The position numbers were made by a program, and so were the translations under genes. A stretch of DNA of 24,590 nucleotides from contig JAUVKC010000007.1 of the NCBI GenBank assembly GCA_030592165.1, positions 1 through 24,590 on the forward strand. Reading direction: 5' to 3'. The DNA comes from Candidatus Buchananbacteria bacterium. Its GTDB lineage: Bacteria > Patescibacteriota > Patescibacteriia > CAIXNZ01. The notes beneath the pieces are model-generated. The model saw only the letters and a list, made by a program, of their open reading frames with translations, made no database searches and was not told where the DNA came from. Below are positions 14,006 to 21,479 of this stretch, in pieces (the stretch's first letter is position 1; each line of letters starts with the position of its first letter).

Positions 14006-15124
14006 ATGGCACAATATTGTTCAATAAAACCACATCAACCAGATTATCGTTTTATGTTTGCTCTGGGTCTTTTGGTTGCCTTTGGTTTAATTATGATTTC
14101 ATCAGCTAGTGTTGCTCTTTCATTTGAAAAATTTGGTGAAGGTTATTATTATCTCAAACATCAAATAATTTTTGGCTTGATCCCTGGGTTAATATTGCTT
14201 GGAATCTTTTCTTATGTTGATTATCGTTTTTGGAAAAAAATTGCTTTAGGACTTTTGGGTTTTTCAATATTTTTACTGGTTTTAGTTTTTATACCTGGAA
14301 TTGGAGCCGGTTATGGTTCGGCAAAAAGTTGGATTTATGTTCTTGGGGTTTCTTTTCAGCCAGCTGAATTAGTCAAATTAACGTTTCTTATTTATCTGGC
14401 AACATGGCTTGAAAGTCGTGGTAAACAAAAAGCCAGTGATTTTACTGAAGGACTGGTCCCTTTTTTAAGTATTTTAAGTCTTATTGCTTTTCTTTTGATT
14501 TTGCAGCCTGATATTGGGACTATGTCAATTATTATTTTAACTGGTATTACAGTTTATTTTATTGGTGGTGCAAATTTGATTCATATGCTTTTTGCTGGAA
14601 TTGGTGGTTTTGCTAGTTTGTTAGTTTTGATAAAGGTATCACCGTACAGGACAGCACGTTTAATGACATTTCTACATCCAGAATTTGATCCTCAGGGTAT
14701 TGGTTATCATATTAATCAGGCGTTTTTAGCTATTGGTTCTGGTGGTTTTTGGGGGCGAGGTTTTGGTTTGTCCCGGCAAAAGTTCCAATATTTACCAGAA
14801 GTAGCAGGGGACTCAATTTTTGCTGTTATCGCGGAAGAATTAGGTTTTGTTTTTGTTACTTTATTAATTTTAGGTTTTTTATATTTAATGTTTCGGGGTT
14901 TTAAAATAGCTCAAAATTCACCTGACAGTTTTGCAAAAATGTTAGTAATTGGTATAATTTGTTGGATAATGATTCAAACATTTGTTAATGTAGGAGCAAT
15001 GGTAGGTTTATTGCCGTTAACAGGAGTTCCTTTACCATTTATAAGCTATGGCGGTACGTCTTTAGCTGTTTTACTTGCTGCCTGCGGAATAGTAATAAAT
15101 ATTTCCAAAAAGACATGCGTTTAA
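14006..15124 (+). CDS. ftsW: FtsW/RodA/SpoVE-family glycosyltransferase
   Basis: This SEDS-family membrane protein polymerises lipid II into glycan strands, normally with a partner penicillin-binding protein. It has about ten membrane helices in 372 residues. Family features are LMISSASVALSFE near residues 30-42, SAKSWIYVLGVSFQPAELVKL with the conserved QPAE and K, LQPDIGT, the RLMTFLHPEFDPQGIGYHINQA loop described here as the conserved extracellular loop, and the PEVAGDSIFAVIAEELG motif with its catalytic-region Asp. PLPFISYGGTSL is near the C-terminus. Its place between murD and murG favours FtsW over RodA. Confidence 0.93.
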   Translation: MAQYCSIKPHQPDYRFMFALGLLVAFGLIMISSASVALSFEKFGEGYYYLKHQIIFGLIPGLILLGIFSYVDYRFWKKIALGLLGFSIFLLVLVFIPGIGAGYGSAKSWIYVLGVSFQPAELVKLTFLIYLATWLESRGKQKASDFTEGLVPFLSILSLIAFLLILQPDIGTMSIIILTGITVYFIGGANLIHMLFAGIGGFASLLVLIKVSPYRTARLMTFLHPEFDPQGIGYHINQAFLAIGSGGFWGRGFGLSRQKFQYLPEVAGDSIFAVIAEELGFVFVTLLILGFLYLMFRGFKIAQNSPDSFAKMLVIGIICWIMIQTFVNVGAMVGLLPLTGVPLPFISYGGTSLAVLLAACGIVINISKKTCV

Positions 15125-15227
15125 ATTTTAGAAATTTGATATTGGATACTGGGAATTAGTAAATTGAATGATTTTAAATAAAAGACCAATTACTAATTTC
15201 TAATATTTAATTTCTAATAGCTAACTT
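15125..15227. repeat. Spacer with inverted word repeats before murG
   Basis: The left part, beginning about 15126 (tagaaatttgatattgg, aattagtaaattg), and the right part, ending about 15222 (caattactaatttc, taatatttaatttcta), are imperfect inverted copies of one word set. The right copy stops a few nt before the murG ATG. No Shine-Dalgarno and no clear promoter. Confidence 0.5.
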
Positions 15228-16337
15228 ATGAAAATTGTATGTACTGGGGGAGGAACAATGGGTTCAGTTTCACCTTTAATCGGAATTTGTGAAGAATTGA
15301 AAATGCAAGATGAGAATCTTGAGGTTCTTTGGGTAGGGACAAAAAACGGTCCAGAAAAAGATTTTCTAAGAAAATACAGTTTTACTTACAAGACTGTGAT
15401 AGTGGGGAAAAGACGCCAGTATTTTAGTATGTTAAACATTTTTGCTCCTTTATTAGTATTTTTGGGTATGATTCAGTCAATTTTTATGATAAGAAAGTTT
15501 GAGCCACAAGTAGTTTTAACTGCTGGTAGTTTTGTCTCTGTGCCTGTAGCCTATGCTGCTAAGTTTTTGAAAATACCAGTTATTGTCCATCAACAAGATT
15601 TGGAGAAAGGTTTAGCTAATAAATTAATGACAAAATTAGCAACTAAAATTACAATTAGTGTAGATGAATCAAAAAAAGATTTTCCAGCTGATAAAGTAGT
15701 TTTGACAAGCAATCCATCTCGAAAAGATTTATTTTCAGGTAATAAAGAAAGAGGTTTGAAATATTTCAAACTTGATCCAGGCTTACCAACGATATTAATT
15801 TATGGCGGGGGACAAGGAGCTGTGAAAATAAATGAAATGATATTGAAGAAGATTGATTTATTGACTGAAAAATATCAAATCATTCATTTGACAGGCAAGG
15901 GTAAAAAAATATCACCGAGATTTCCGGCTAGATTTGAGGGTGACCAATTAACTAAAATAAATTCACGTTATCGAGACTTCGAATTTTTAAATAAAGAAAT
16001 TTTTGATGCTTATGCTGTTGCTGATTTAGTAGTCTCACGAGCAGGTTTTTCGTCTTTAACAGAACTATCAAGCTTGGGCAAAGCGGCTTTAGTAATTCCT
16101 TTATTAGGTCATCAGGAATTAAATGCTCAATATTTTGCTAAGCAAAATGCGGTTAGAGTCTTGAGTCAAGAAAATCTTACTGAAAATAGCTTATTCCAAA
16201 CAATTGATTCCATGATGCAAAATCCAGGTGACTTGGCTAATTTGTCCCGTAATATCTCCCAAATCATTGATAAAGACGCAGCCAAGAAATATGTAGAGGT
16301 GATTAAAGAAGTTGTTAATGTAAAAAAAGAACAATAA
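15228..16337 (+). CDS. murG: MurG, lipid II-forming GlcNAc transferase
   Basis: MurG transfers GlcNAc from UDP-GlcNAc to lipid I at the inner face of the membrane. It has a GT-B fold: an N-terminal domain with the glycine loop CTGGGTMGSVSPL (5-17), and a C-terminal domain with YGGGQGAVKINEM (192-204) and the donor-site motif SRAGFSSLTELSSLGKAALV (270-289), then GHQELNAQY. In E. coli the first loop carries a conserved His (GGTGGH); here that position is Ser13. The sequence at 121-132, HQQDLEKGLANK, has Gln where the usual form is HEQN. The length of 369 is normal. It is the last gene of the murD-ftsW-murG group. Confidence 0.95.
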   Translation: MKIVCTGGGTMGSVSPLIGICEELKMQDENLEVLWVGTKNGPEKDFLRKYSFTYKTVIVGKRRQYFSMLNIFAPLLVFLGMIQSIFMIRKFEPQVVLTAGSFVSVPVAYAAKFLKIPVIVHQQDLEKGLANKLMTKLATKITISVDESKKDFPADKVVLTSNPSRKDLFSGNKERGLKYFKLDPGLPTILIYGGGQGAVKINEMILKKIDLLTEKYQIIHLTGKGKKISPRFPARFEGDQLTKINSRYRDFEFLNKEIFDAYAVADLVVSRAGFSSLTELSSLGKAALVIPLLGHQELNAQYFAKQNAVRVLSQENLTENSLFQTIDSMMQNPGDLANLSRNISQIIDKDAAKKYVEVIKEVVNVKKEQ

Positions 16338-16346
16338 GTTAAAAAC

Positions 16347-16376
16347 AAAAAAAGACGTTTAAAAACGTTTTTTTTG
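16347..16376. terminator. Bidirectional terminator, murG and tRNA operon
   Basis: ACGTT (16355-16359) pairs with AACGT (16364-16368). The stem continues as an A-run (16347-16353) opposite a T-run (16369-16375), so either strand ends in U-rich RNA. It lies between plus-strand murG and the minus-strand tRNA genes. Confidence 0.75.
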
Positions 16377-16425
16377 TTTGTGTGTTTCACACACTGAGCC
16401 ATTGATCGAAGTTCAAGGCGAAGTG

Positions 16426-16498
16426 TGATCCGGCTGGGGCTCGAACCCAGGACCCTCTGCTTAAAAGGCAGATGCTCTACCAACTGAGCTACCGGATC
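16426..16498 (-). tRNA. tRNA-Lys (anticodon UUU)
   Basis: The minus strand folds as a full cloverleaf of 73 nt. The acceptor GATCCGG pairs with CCGGATC, the discriminator is A, the D arm is GCTC-AGTTGGTA-GAGC, the anticodon loop is CTTTTAA with anticodon TTT, and the T arm has GGTTCGAGC. CCA is not encoded, since CAC follows the discriminator, so it must be added. It lies downstream of tRNA-Met on the same strand and probably shares its promoter. Confidence 0.97.
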
Positions 16499-16505
16499 TT
16501 AATAA

Positions 16506-16543
16506 AATTAACAATTAATAATGAACAATGTGCAATTGAACTG
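16506..16543. repeat. Word repeat between the tRNA genes
   Basis: Sequence such as taacaattaataatgaacaa followed by tgtgcaattgaactg belongs to the same word family as the in-frame segment in iscS at about 8048-8085 (acaatgaacaatttacaatg). Confidence 0.5.
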
Positions 16544-16591
16544 ATCGTGAAGTAGGTAGTTCCAGATGAATAAAGTATTCAATAAAGAACT

Positions 16592-16640
16592 GCCTGTCCG
16601 CCAAAGCACAAAGTGCGACGGCGGAAGCTACCGGGTCTTA
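16592..16640. repeat. Palindromic repeat plus partial tRNA-Lys 5' copy
   Basis: CCGCC (16598-16602) pairs with GGCGG (16620-16624), and inside it GCAC pairs with GTGC around AAA. Next to it, agctaccgggtctta (16626-16640) repeats the 5' end of the tRNA-Lys gene at 16487-16501 with one change. The GC-rich hairpin contrasts with its AT-rich surroundings and looks like a dispersed repeat inserted between the tRNA genes. Confidence 0.55.
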
Positions 16641-16658
16641 AAATTTTAAACTTCTTTG

Positions 16659-16731
16659 TTGCGGGAGCCGGATTCGAACCGGCGACCTCGAGGTTATGGG
16701 CCTCGCGAGCTGCCAACTGCTCCACCCCGCG
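16659..16731 (-). tRNA. Initiator tRNA-fMet (anticodon CAU)
   Basis: The minus strand folds as a 73-nt cloverleaf starting CGCGGGGTGGAGCAG. C1 faces A72 (unpaired), and the D stem has A11-U24; both mark an initiator. The anticodon loop is CCCATAA. The anticodon stem is CGAGG/CCTCG, so the usual three consecutive G-C pairs next to the loop are reduced to two, with A29-U41 at the third. G7-U66 is a wobble pair. CCA is not encoded. It is the first gene of the two-tRNA unit and lies about 42 nt downstream of its predicted start. Confidence 0.96.
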
Positions 16732-16779
16732 TCATTTGATGGTTATTTTAAATAAAAAACAACCATTTTGGTTAATCAC

Positions 16780-16808
16780 ATTATAACAAAAATAATTATA
16801 TTTGTTAA
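16780..16808 (-). promoter_or_regulatory. Promoter of the tRNA unit
   Basis: On the minus strand TTAACA (16803-16808) and a perfect TATAAT (16780-16785) are 17 bp apart. It reads toward initiator tRNA-Met and then tRNA-Lys. Confidence 0.8.
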
Positions 16809-16831
16809 TATGCTATATTGTAATACTTTTT

Positions 16832-16860
16832 TTGAATTTAGTCAAGGATTTTGCTATAAT
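16832..16860 (+). promoter_or_regulatory. Promoter of the cation ATPase
   Basis: TTGAAT (16832-16837) and TATAAT (16855-16860) are 17 bp apart, with TGC before the -10. It diverges from the tRNA promoter, with 23 bp between the two -35 boxes. The leader of about 113 nt carries spacer words (gaaattagatattg) and the hairpin CTGCC/GGCAG at 16950-16967. Confidence 0.8.
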
Positions 16861-16979
16861 AATATAAAGAAATTAGATATTGTCTATTGGAAATTAGTGA
16901 GTTGTTTTTTTTATTTAATTTATATTTTTTACTAATTTTAAATATCCCTGCCTGAAGTTGGGCAGGTAATATCCAAATT

Positions 16980-19661
16980 ATGAACAAATTCTTGTGGCAT
17001 AATCTTTCAGATAAAGAAGTTTTTGAATTATTAAAAACTAACAAAAATGGACTTACTTCTCAAGAAGTAGCTGAAAGATTAAAAAAATACGGTTTAAATA
17101 AATTACCAGAAGAAAAAAGACTTTCCTGGTTTTTTGTTTTACTTAATCAATTCAAAAGTCCGCTTATTTACATTTTGCTGGTTGCTGCTTTTATTTCATA
17201 TATTTTGCATGAACCAATTGATATGTGGGTTATTCTCGCCGCAGTATTTATCAATACAATAGTTGGTTTTATTCAGGAGAGTAAAGCAGAGAAATCGTTA
17301 GCAGCCTTGAAAAAGTACATTAGCTTTAAAAGTAAAATTTTGCGTGATGGTGTAGAGATGAACATTAATAGTACTAAAATAGTTGTTGGTGATATTCTTT
17401 TACTTGAGCCAGGCGTACGAGTTCCTGCAGATGCCAGGATATTTGAGCTAAATGATTTACAATTAAACGAAGCATCTTTGACAGGTGAATCAATGCCAGT
17501 CACAAAAGAAAATAAAGTCCTGGATAAAGGCGTGAGTTTAGGTGATAGAATAAATATGGTCTTTATGGGGACTACAGTTACCAGAGGAAGAGCCAAAGCA
17601 ATAGTTACCGGTGTTGGTGTGAAATCTCAGCTAGGTGAAATAGCTCAGCTAGTTAAAGAAACAAAAGATGAAGAAACACCCTTACAAATTAAACTTGGTA
17701 AATTTAGTCAAAAACTGGGTTTATTAGTTTTAGCAGCCAGTTTATTTTTATTTGTTTTTGGAGTTGCTTTGGGCGAAGATGTTTTTGATATGTTTGAAAC
17801 AGCAGTTGCTGTAGCTGTCGCTGCTATCCCCGAGGGCTTGATTGTGTCTGTAACTATAATTTTGACGGTTGGTATGCAACGGATTTTGAAGAAAAAAGCT
17901 TTGGTTCGGAAATTAGTTGCTGCAGAAACATTGGGTTCAACTTCTGTTATTTGTACTGATAAAACAGGTACTTTAACTGAAGGAGTGATGATGGTTACCC
18001 AAGTTTTAACAGGTTATTGTAATATTAAACAAGATAGTCTGGATGTTGATGAAAAGAAAAATATGACCGACAAAGTTTCTGATCATTTTCAGCTAATTAA
18101 AACAGGGGTGATTTGTAATAATGCGATTATTAGTTCAAAAGAAGATAGCTTGGAAGAAGAACTTATTGGTGGACCGACTGAGGCGGCTCTTTTGAAGGCA
18201 GGTATAAATGCCGGACTTGATTATAAAAAATTACGAAAAGAAAATGATAGACTGGCAGAAATACCTTTTTCTACAGAGATTAAGTACATGGCGACATTAA
18301 ACAAAAAAGATAGTAAAAATAATATAATAAATTTAAAGGGTGCTCCGGAAAAAGTTTTGAATTTTTGTACTCATATAGAGATTAATGGCGAGATAAAAAA
18401 AATAACACCAGAGATTAAGAAAACAGTGTTATTAAATTTTGATAAATTAACTTCTCAAGGATTACGTGTTTTAGCCGCTGGTTATAAATTGGTTGAAAAA
18501 GAACAAAAAGAATTAGAAGAAAAAGATATTTCCGAGTCTGGCGAAAAAGGTTTTGTATTTCTAGGAGTTTTTGCTCTTAAAGATCCTTTACGTAAAGAAG
18601 CCAAGAGAACCATTTCTTTATGTAAGGCAGCAGGGATAAGGCCAGTTATTATTACCGGTGATCATAGATTAACAGTCAAAGCAATTGCTGAAGAAATAGG
18701 TCTTGATGTGAAAAACGAAAATATTCTTGAAGGTACAGATATGGATAAAATTAGTGATGAGGAATTAAGAAAAATGGTTAAGAATATTACAGTTTATGCT
18801 CGTGTTTCACCAAAACATAAATTAAGAATTGTTGATGCTTGGCAGTCTCATGGAGAGGTGGTGGCTATGCTTGGTGATGGTGTTAATGACGCTCCAGCTT
18901 TGAAAGCTTCTGATATCGGGGTGGCAGTTGGTTCAGGCACCGATGTTGCTAAGGAGGCAGCTGATATAGTTTTACTTAATGATAATTTTAAAACAATAGT
19001 TGATGCTGTTAGACAAGGTCGGGTTATTTTTGATAATATTCGTAAGGTGATAGTTTATTTGCTGTCTGATAGCTTTACGGAAATGATCTTAATCGTAGGT
19101 TCATTGATAGCTCGTTTACCAATGCCTATTACAGCTTTGCAGATTCTTTATATTAATATTGTTGATGATGGATTGCCAAATATAGCTTTGACATTTGAAC
19201 CAGCTGAAAAAGATGTCATGAAGAAAAAGCCACGCAAAAAAGATGAACCAATTTTAAACTCTGAAATGAAATTTTTAATATTTCTGATTGGCATTGTTAC
19301 AGATTTAGTTTTGTTTGCCTTGTTTATCTATTTATTAAAAATAGACTACGCTATAGATCATATAAGAACAATTATGTTTACAGCCTTGGCCTTTGATTCT
19401 TTGCTTTATGTTTTTAGTGCCAAAAGTTTACGTCAAAACATTTGGCATATGAATTTATTTGATAATAAGTTTTTATTATTGGCTGTTGCAATTGGTGCTG
19501 GTTTACAATTATTTGCATTATATACTCCTTTCATGAGAGAAGCTTTTGATCTAGTCTTATTAAGCGGTGGTGAATGGTTAATTATAGCTGGTTTAGCTTT
19601 AGTGAAGATAACTGCTATTGAGGCTGCTAAATATGTATTTATAACAAAACATTTAACTTAG
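16980..19661 (+). CDS. P2-type cation-transporting ATPase (Ca2+-like)
   Basis: This 893-residue membrane pump has all P-type ATPase parts in order: the N-terminal cation ATPase domain (about 4-70), the actuator with LTGES (167-171), M4 with AAIPEGL (282-287, probable ion-site Glu), the phosphorylation site CTDKTGTLTEG (Asp327), the nucleotide domain with NLKGAPEKVL, the hinge GDGVNDAPALKASD (about 631-644), and six C-terminal membrane helices. In M5 the SERCA ion-binding Glu is kept (SDSFTE) while its Asn is Ser. M6 has NIVDDGLP, keeping the Asn and Asp. This fits a Ca2+-type P2A pump, but specificity is not certain. It is a single-gene unit with promoter and terminator. Confidence 0.93.
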   Translation: MNKFLWHNLSDKEVFELLKTNKNGLTSQEVAERLKKYGLNKLPEEKRLSWFFVLLNQFKSPLIYILLVAAFISYILHEPIDMWVILAAVFINTIVGFIQESKAEKSLAALKKYISFKSKILRDGVEMNINSTKIVVGDILLLEPGVRVPADARIFELNDLQLNEASLTGESMPVTKENKVLDKGVSLGDRINMVFMGTTVTRGRAKAIVTGVGVKSQLGEIAQLVKETKDEETPLQIKLGKFSQKLGLLVLAASLFLFVFGVALGEDVFDMFETAVAVAVAAIPEGLIVSVTIILTVGMQRILKKKALVRKLVAAETLGSTSVICTDKTGTLTEGVMMVTQVLTGYCNIKQDSLDVDEKKNMTDKVSDHFQLIKTGVICNNAIISSKEDSLEEELIGGPTEAALLKAGINAGLDYKKLRKENDRLAEIPFSTEIKYMATLNKKDSKNNIINLKGAPEKVLNFCTHIEINGEIKKITPEIKKTVLLNFDKLTSQGLRVLAAGYKLVEKEQKELEEKDISESGEKGFVFLGVFALKDPLRKEAKRTISLCKAAGIRPVIITGDHRLTVKAIAEEIGLDVKNENILEGTDMDKISDEELRKMVKNITVYARVSPKHKLRIVDAWQSHGEVVAMLGDGVNDAPALKASDIGVAVGSGTDVAKEAADIVLLNDNFKTIVDAVRQGRVIFDNIRKVIVYLLSDSFTEMILIVGSLIARLPMPITALQILYINIVDDGLPNIALTFEPAEKDVMKKKPRKKDEPILNSEMKFLIFLIGIVTDLVLFALFIYLLKIDYAIDHIRTIMFTALAFDSLLYVFSAKSLRQNIWHMNLFDNKFLLLAVAIGAGLQLFALYTPFMREAFDLVLLSGGEWLIIAGLALVKITAIEAAKYVFITKHLT

Positions 19662-19681
19662 ATTGAAATATCAAGTAAAAG

Positions 19682-19713
19682 AAAAAGACCGAATACAACT
19701 TCGGTCTTTTTTT
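19682..19713. terminator. Bidirectional terminator after the ATPase
   Basis: AAAAAGACCGAA (19682-19693) pairs perfectly with TTCGGTCTTTTT (19700-19711) around a 6-nt loop, with T continuing to 19713. It serves the ATPase on the plus strand and can also end the minus-strand gene that stops at 19754. Confidence 0.9.
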
Positions 19714-19753
19714 ATTTACTACTAATTGTATCCATGATTTTTCAATTTGATCA

Positions 19754-19975
19754 TTACTTTACGAAAAGTATGATTGCCACTGTCCTTGAACCATTGAGCC
19801 AGTTTTCTGTCAGAGGTGTGGCACTGGTGATTATGTCTTTTTCCCCCACCTCTTTAACCCCTGCTAATAGGGTAGCTACATCATCTCCGTTTTTTACACT
19901 CTTGAGAAGTGTGACGGTTATGATTTTTTTTGCTGTTTCTACTATTTCGTAATGTTTTTTGCTTTCATCTGCCAT
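19754..19975 (-). CDS. Unknown 73-residue protein with strong RBS
   Basis: I do not recognise this small soluble protein. It has an N-terminal helix (HYEIVETAKKIITVTLLKSV), a middle segment ending KDIITSATPLTENW, and a C-terminal hydrophobic strand (RTVAIILFVK). The periodic hydrophobic pattern suggests a compact alpha/beta domain. A strong Shine-Dalgarno (AAAGGAGGA on the minus strand, about 19981-19989) sits 7 nt before the ATG, and a TTGACA box lies further upstream. The opposite-strand frame over the same DNA lacks such signals, so this strand is preferred. It shares design with the genes at 5245 and 21480. Function unknown. Confidence 0.8.
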   Translation of the reverse strand: MADESKKHYEIVETAKKIITVTLLKSVKNGDDVATLLAGVKEVGEKDIITSATPLTENWLNGSRTVAIILFVK

Positions 19976-19995
19976 TTTATTTCCTCCTTTGCTTA

Positions 19996-20024
19996 AAGTT
20001 AGCTGATATTTTACATTTTGTCAA
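19996..20024 (-). promoter_or_regulatory. Promoter of the 73-residue gene
   Basis: On the minus strand a consensus TTGACA (20019-20024) is followed after 17 bp by TAACTT (19996-20001), a weak -10. It is back-to-back with the plus-strand promoter of the MurE-like gene. Confidence 0.55.
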
Positions 20025-20027
20025 GTA

Positions 20028-20056
20028 TTGTTTCTTGATTTTTTTTATGTTAAGAT
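20028..20056 (+). promoter_or_regulatory. Promoter of the MurE-like gene, near-leaderless
   Basis: TTGTTT (20028-20033) and TAAGAT (20051-20056) are 17 bp apart. The ATG at 20066 follows the -10 box by only 9 nt, giving a leader of about 0-3 nt. There is no Shine-Dalgarno. Confidence 0.55.
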
Positions 20057-20065
20057 TCAAATAAT

Positions 20066-21382
20066 ATGAAAGGTTTACTCAAAAAAATAATTCCCAAAAA
20101 ATGGATATGTTTTTATCATAAATTAGTCGTAATAGTGGCTAATCTTGTTTATGGTTTCCCATCAAAAGATTTGATAGTGGTTGGAGTAACTGGAACAAAT
20201 GGTAAATCAAGTACTGTTAATTTGATTGCTAAAGTTTTGGAAAGTCAGGGTGATAAAGTCGGTTTAATGACAACTATAAATTATAAAATAGGGGATAAAG
20301 AATGGTTGAATAGTACTCGCATGACAATGTTGGGTCGTTTGCAATTACAAAAAATGTTACGGCAAATGGTTAAATCTGGTTGTAAATACGCAGTAGTTGA
20401 AACTTCTTCTGAAGGAATCATGCAAAATCGTAATTGGGGCATACGTTATGATGTGGCAGTGATGACAAATTTAACTCCTGAACATATTGAGGCACATGGG
20501 TCGTTTGAAAATTACAAAAAAGCTAAAGGCAAACTTTTTGCAGGTTTAGCAAAACAGCCTAAGAAAATTTATAAAGGTGAAGAGATTGATAAAGCTATAA
20601 TTGTTAATCTTGATGATGAGCATTGGCAGTATTATCTTAATTTTTCATCTGATAAAAAGTACGCCTACGGGTTGAAAGAATATCGTTATCCTGAAGAAGT
20701 GAAATATATTAAACCCAAGTCATACCAGCTTTTCGCTGATCACACAACTTTTAATTTGAAAGGTTTGGATTTTAATACTAATTTAATTGGTGATTTTAAT
20801 ATTTATAATTCTTTAGCAGCGATTTGTGTTGGTATTCATTTTGGTTTTACAGTTGAACAGTGCAAAACTGCTTTAGAAAAAGTCAAAGGTATTCCTGGCA
20901 GGATGGAATTAATCAAAGAAGGACAGGACTTCACGGTTTTAGTTGACTATGCTCATGATCCAAAATCATTTGAAGGCCTTTTTGCAACATTGAAAATGTT
21001 TGAAAAAAATAAAATAATTCATGTATTTGGTTCTGCTGGAGGAGTGCGTGATCATGCCAAAAGACCTGCTTTGGGTAGGTTATCAGGCCAAAATGTAGAC
21101 ATTACAATAATCACTGATGAAGATTCTTATGATGAGCCAGTAAGTAAGGTTTTAAATGAAATCGCTCAAGGTGCCAAAGATGTTGGTAAAAAGGAGAGTC
21201 AAGATTTATTTTTAATAGAGGATAGGAAAGAGGCAATAAAAAAAGCTTGTGAATTAGCGCAAGTAGGGGATATGGTTTTAATTACTGGTAAAGGGACTGA
21301 GCAATCAATTAAGTCAAATAATAAAATTATGGAGTGGGATGATCGTGATGTTGCAAGGGAGGTATTGCAAAATTTAAAATAA
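20066..21382 (+). CDS. MurE-like Mur ligase without N-terminal domain
   Basis: This 438-residue Mur ligase has the ATP loop GVTGTNGKSSTVNL (40-53), the MurE-like segment TTINYKIGDKEWLNSTRMTM, ETSSEGIMQNR, TNLTPEHIEAHGS, and the C-terminal domain GRMELIKEGQDFTVLVDYAHDPKSFE with FGSAGGVRDHAKRPALG. It most resembles UDP-MurNAc-tripeptide ligases. Two differences stand out. The N-terminal UDP-binding domain of about 100 residues is replaced by a 35-residue basic and hydrophobic leader, and the DNPR/DNPA amino-acid selectivity motif is replaced by ITDEDSYDEP. It probably adds the third residue of the stem peptide, but which amino acid cannot be told. It stands apart from murD, ftsW and murG. Confidence 0.88.
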   Translation: MKGLLKKIIPKKWICFYHKLVVIVANLVYGFPSKDLIVVGVTGTNGKSSTVNLIAKVLESQGDKVGLMTTINYKIGDKEWLNSTRMTMLGRLQLQKMLRQMVKSGCKYAVVETSSEGIMQNRNWGIRYDVAVMTNLTPEHIEAHGSFENYKKAKGKLFAGLAKQPKKIYKGEEIDKAIIVNLDDEHWQYYLNFSSDKKYAYGLKEYRYPEEVKYIKPKSYQLFADHTTFNLKGLDFNTNLIGDFNIYNSLAAICVGIHFGFTVEQCKTALEKVKGIPGRMELIKEGQDFTVLVDYAHDPKSFEGLFATLKMFEKNKIIHVFGSAGGVRDHAKRPALGRLSGQNVDITIITDEDSYDEPVSKVLNEIAQGAKDVGKKESQDLFLIEDRKEAIKKACELAQVGDMVLITGKGTEQSIKSNNKIMEWDDRDVAREVLQNLK

Positions 21383-21390
21383 TTTTACAC

Positions 21391-21424
21391 CCCACTTTAG
21401 TGGGAACGATCTGACTAAAGTCAG
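21391..21424. repeat. Paired small hairpins with complementary loops
   Basis: CCCAC-TTTA-GTGGG (21391-21404) and CTGAC-TAAA-GTCAG (21411-21424) are two 5-bp hairpins. Their loops are complementary, and ACTTTAGT in the first is the reverse complement of ACTAAAGT in the second. They lie between the MurE-like stop and its terminator and could pair with each other in RNA. Confidence 0.55.
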
Positions 21425-21444
21425 GTATAAAGTTTTTATAAAAG

Positions 21445-21477
21445 AAAAGCCCTAGCATTGCGCTAGAGCTTTTTTTT
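21445..21477. terminator. Bidirectional terminator
   Basis: AAAAGC plus CTAGC (21445-21456) pair with GCTAG plus GCTTTT (21462-21473), with one C-A mismatch and a 5-nt loop, and T continues to 21477. Flanking A and T runs let it work for the MurE-like gene on plus and the gene ending at 21480 on minus. Confidence 0.8.
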
Positions 21478-21479
21478 GA

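Noticed and set aside
16166..16483. Open frame on the minus strand covering the murG end and tRNA-Lys
   Set aside because: It begins inside the tRNA gene and runs through a terminator into murG; the underlying tRNA and MurG are certain.
16838..17044. Open frame on the minus strand at the ATPase start
   Set aside because: It overlaps the ATPase promoter, leader and first codons, and its product is low complexity.
17273..17596. Open frame on the minus strand inside the ATPase
   Set aside because: It is antisense to the actuator domain, including LTGES, with no independent signals.
19734..19952. Open frame on the plus strand opposite the 73-residue gene
   Set aside because: The minus-strand gene has a strong Shine-Dalgarno and a TTGACA box; this frame has neither and starts just after a terminator.
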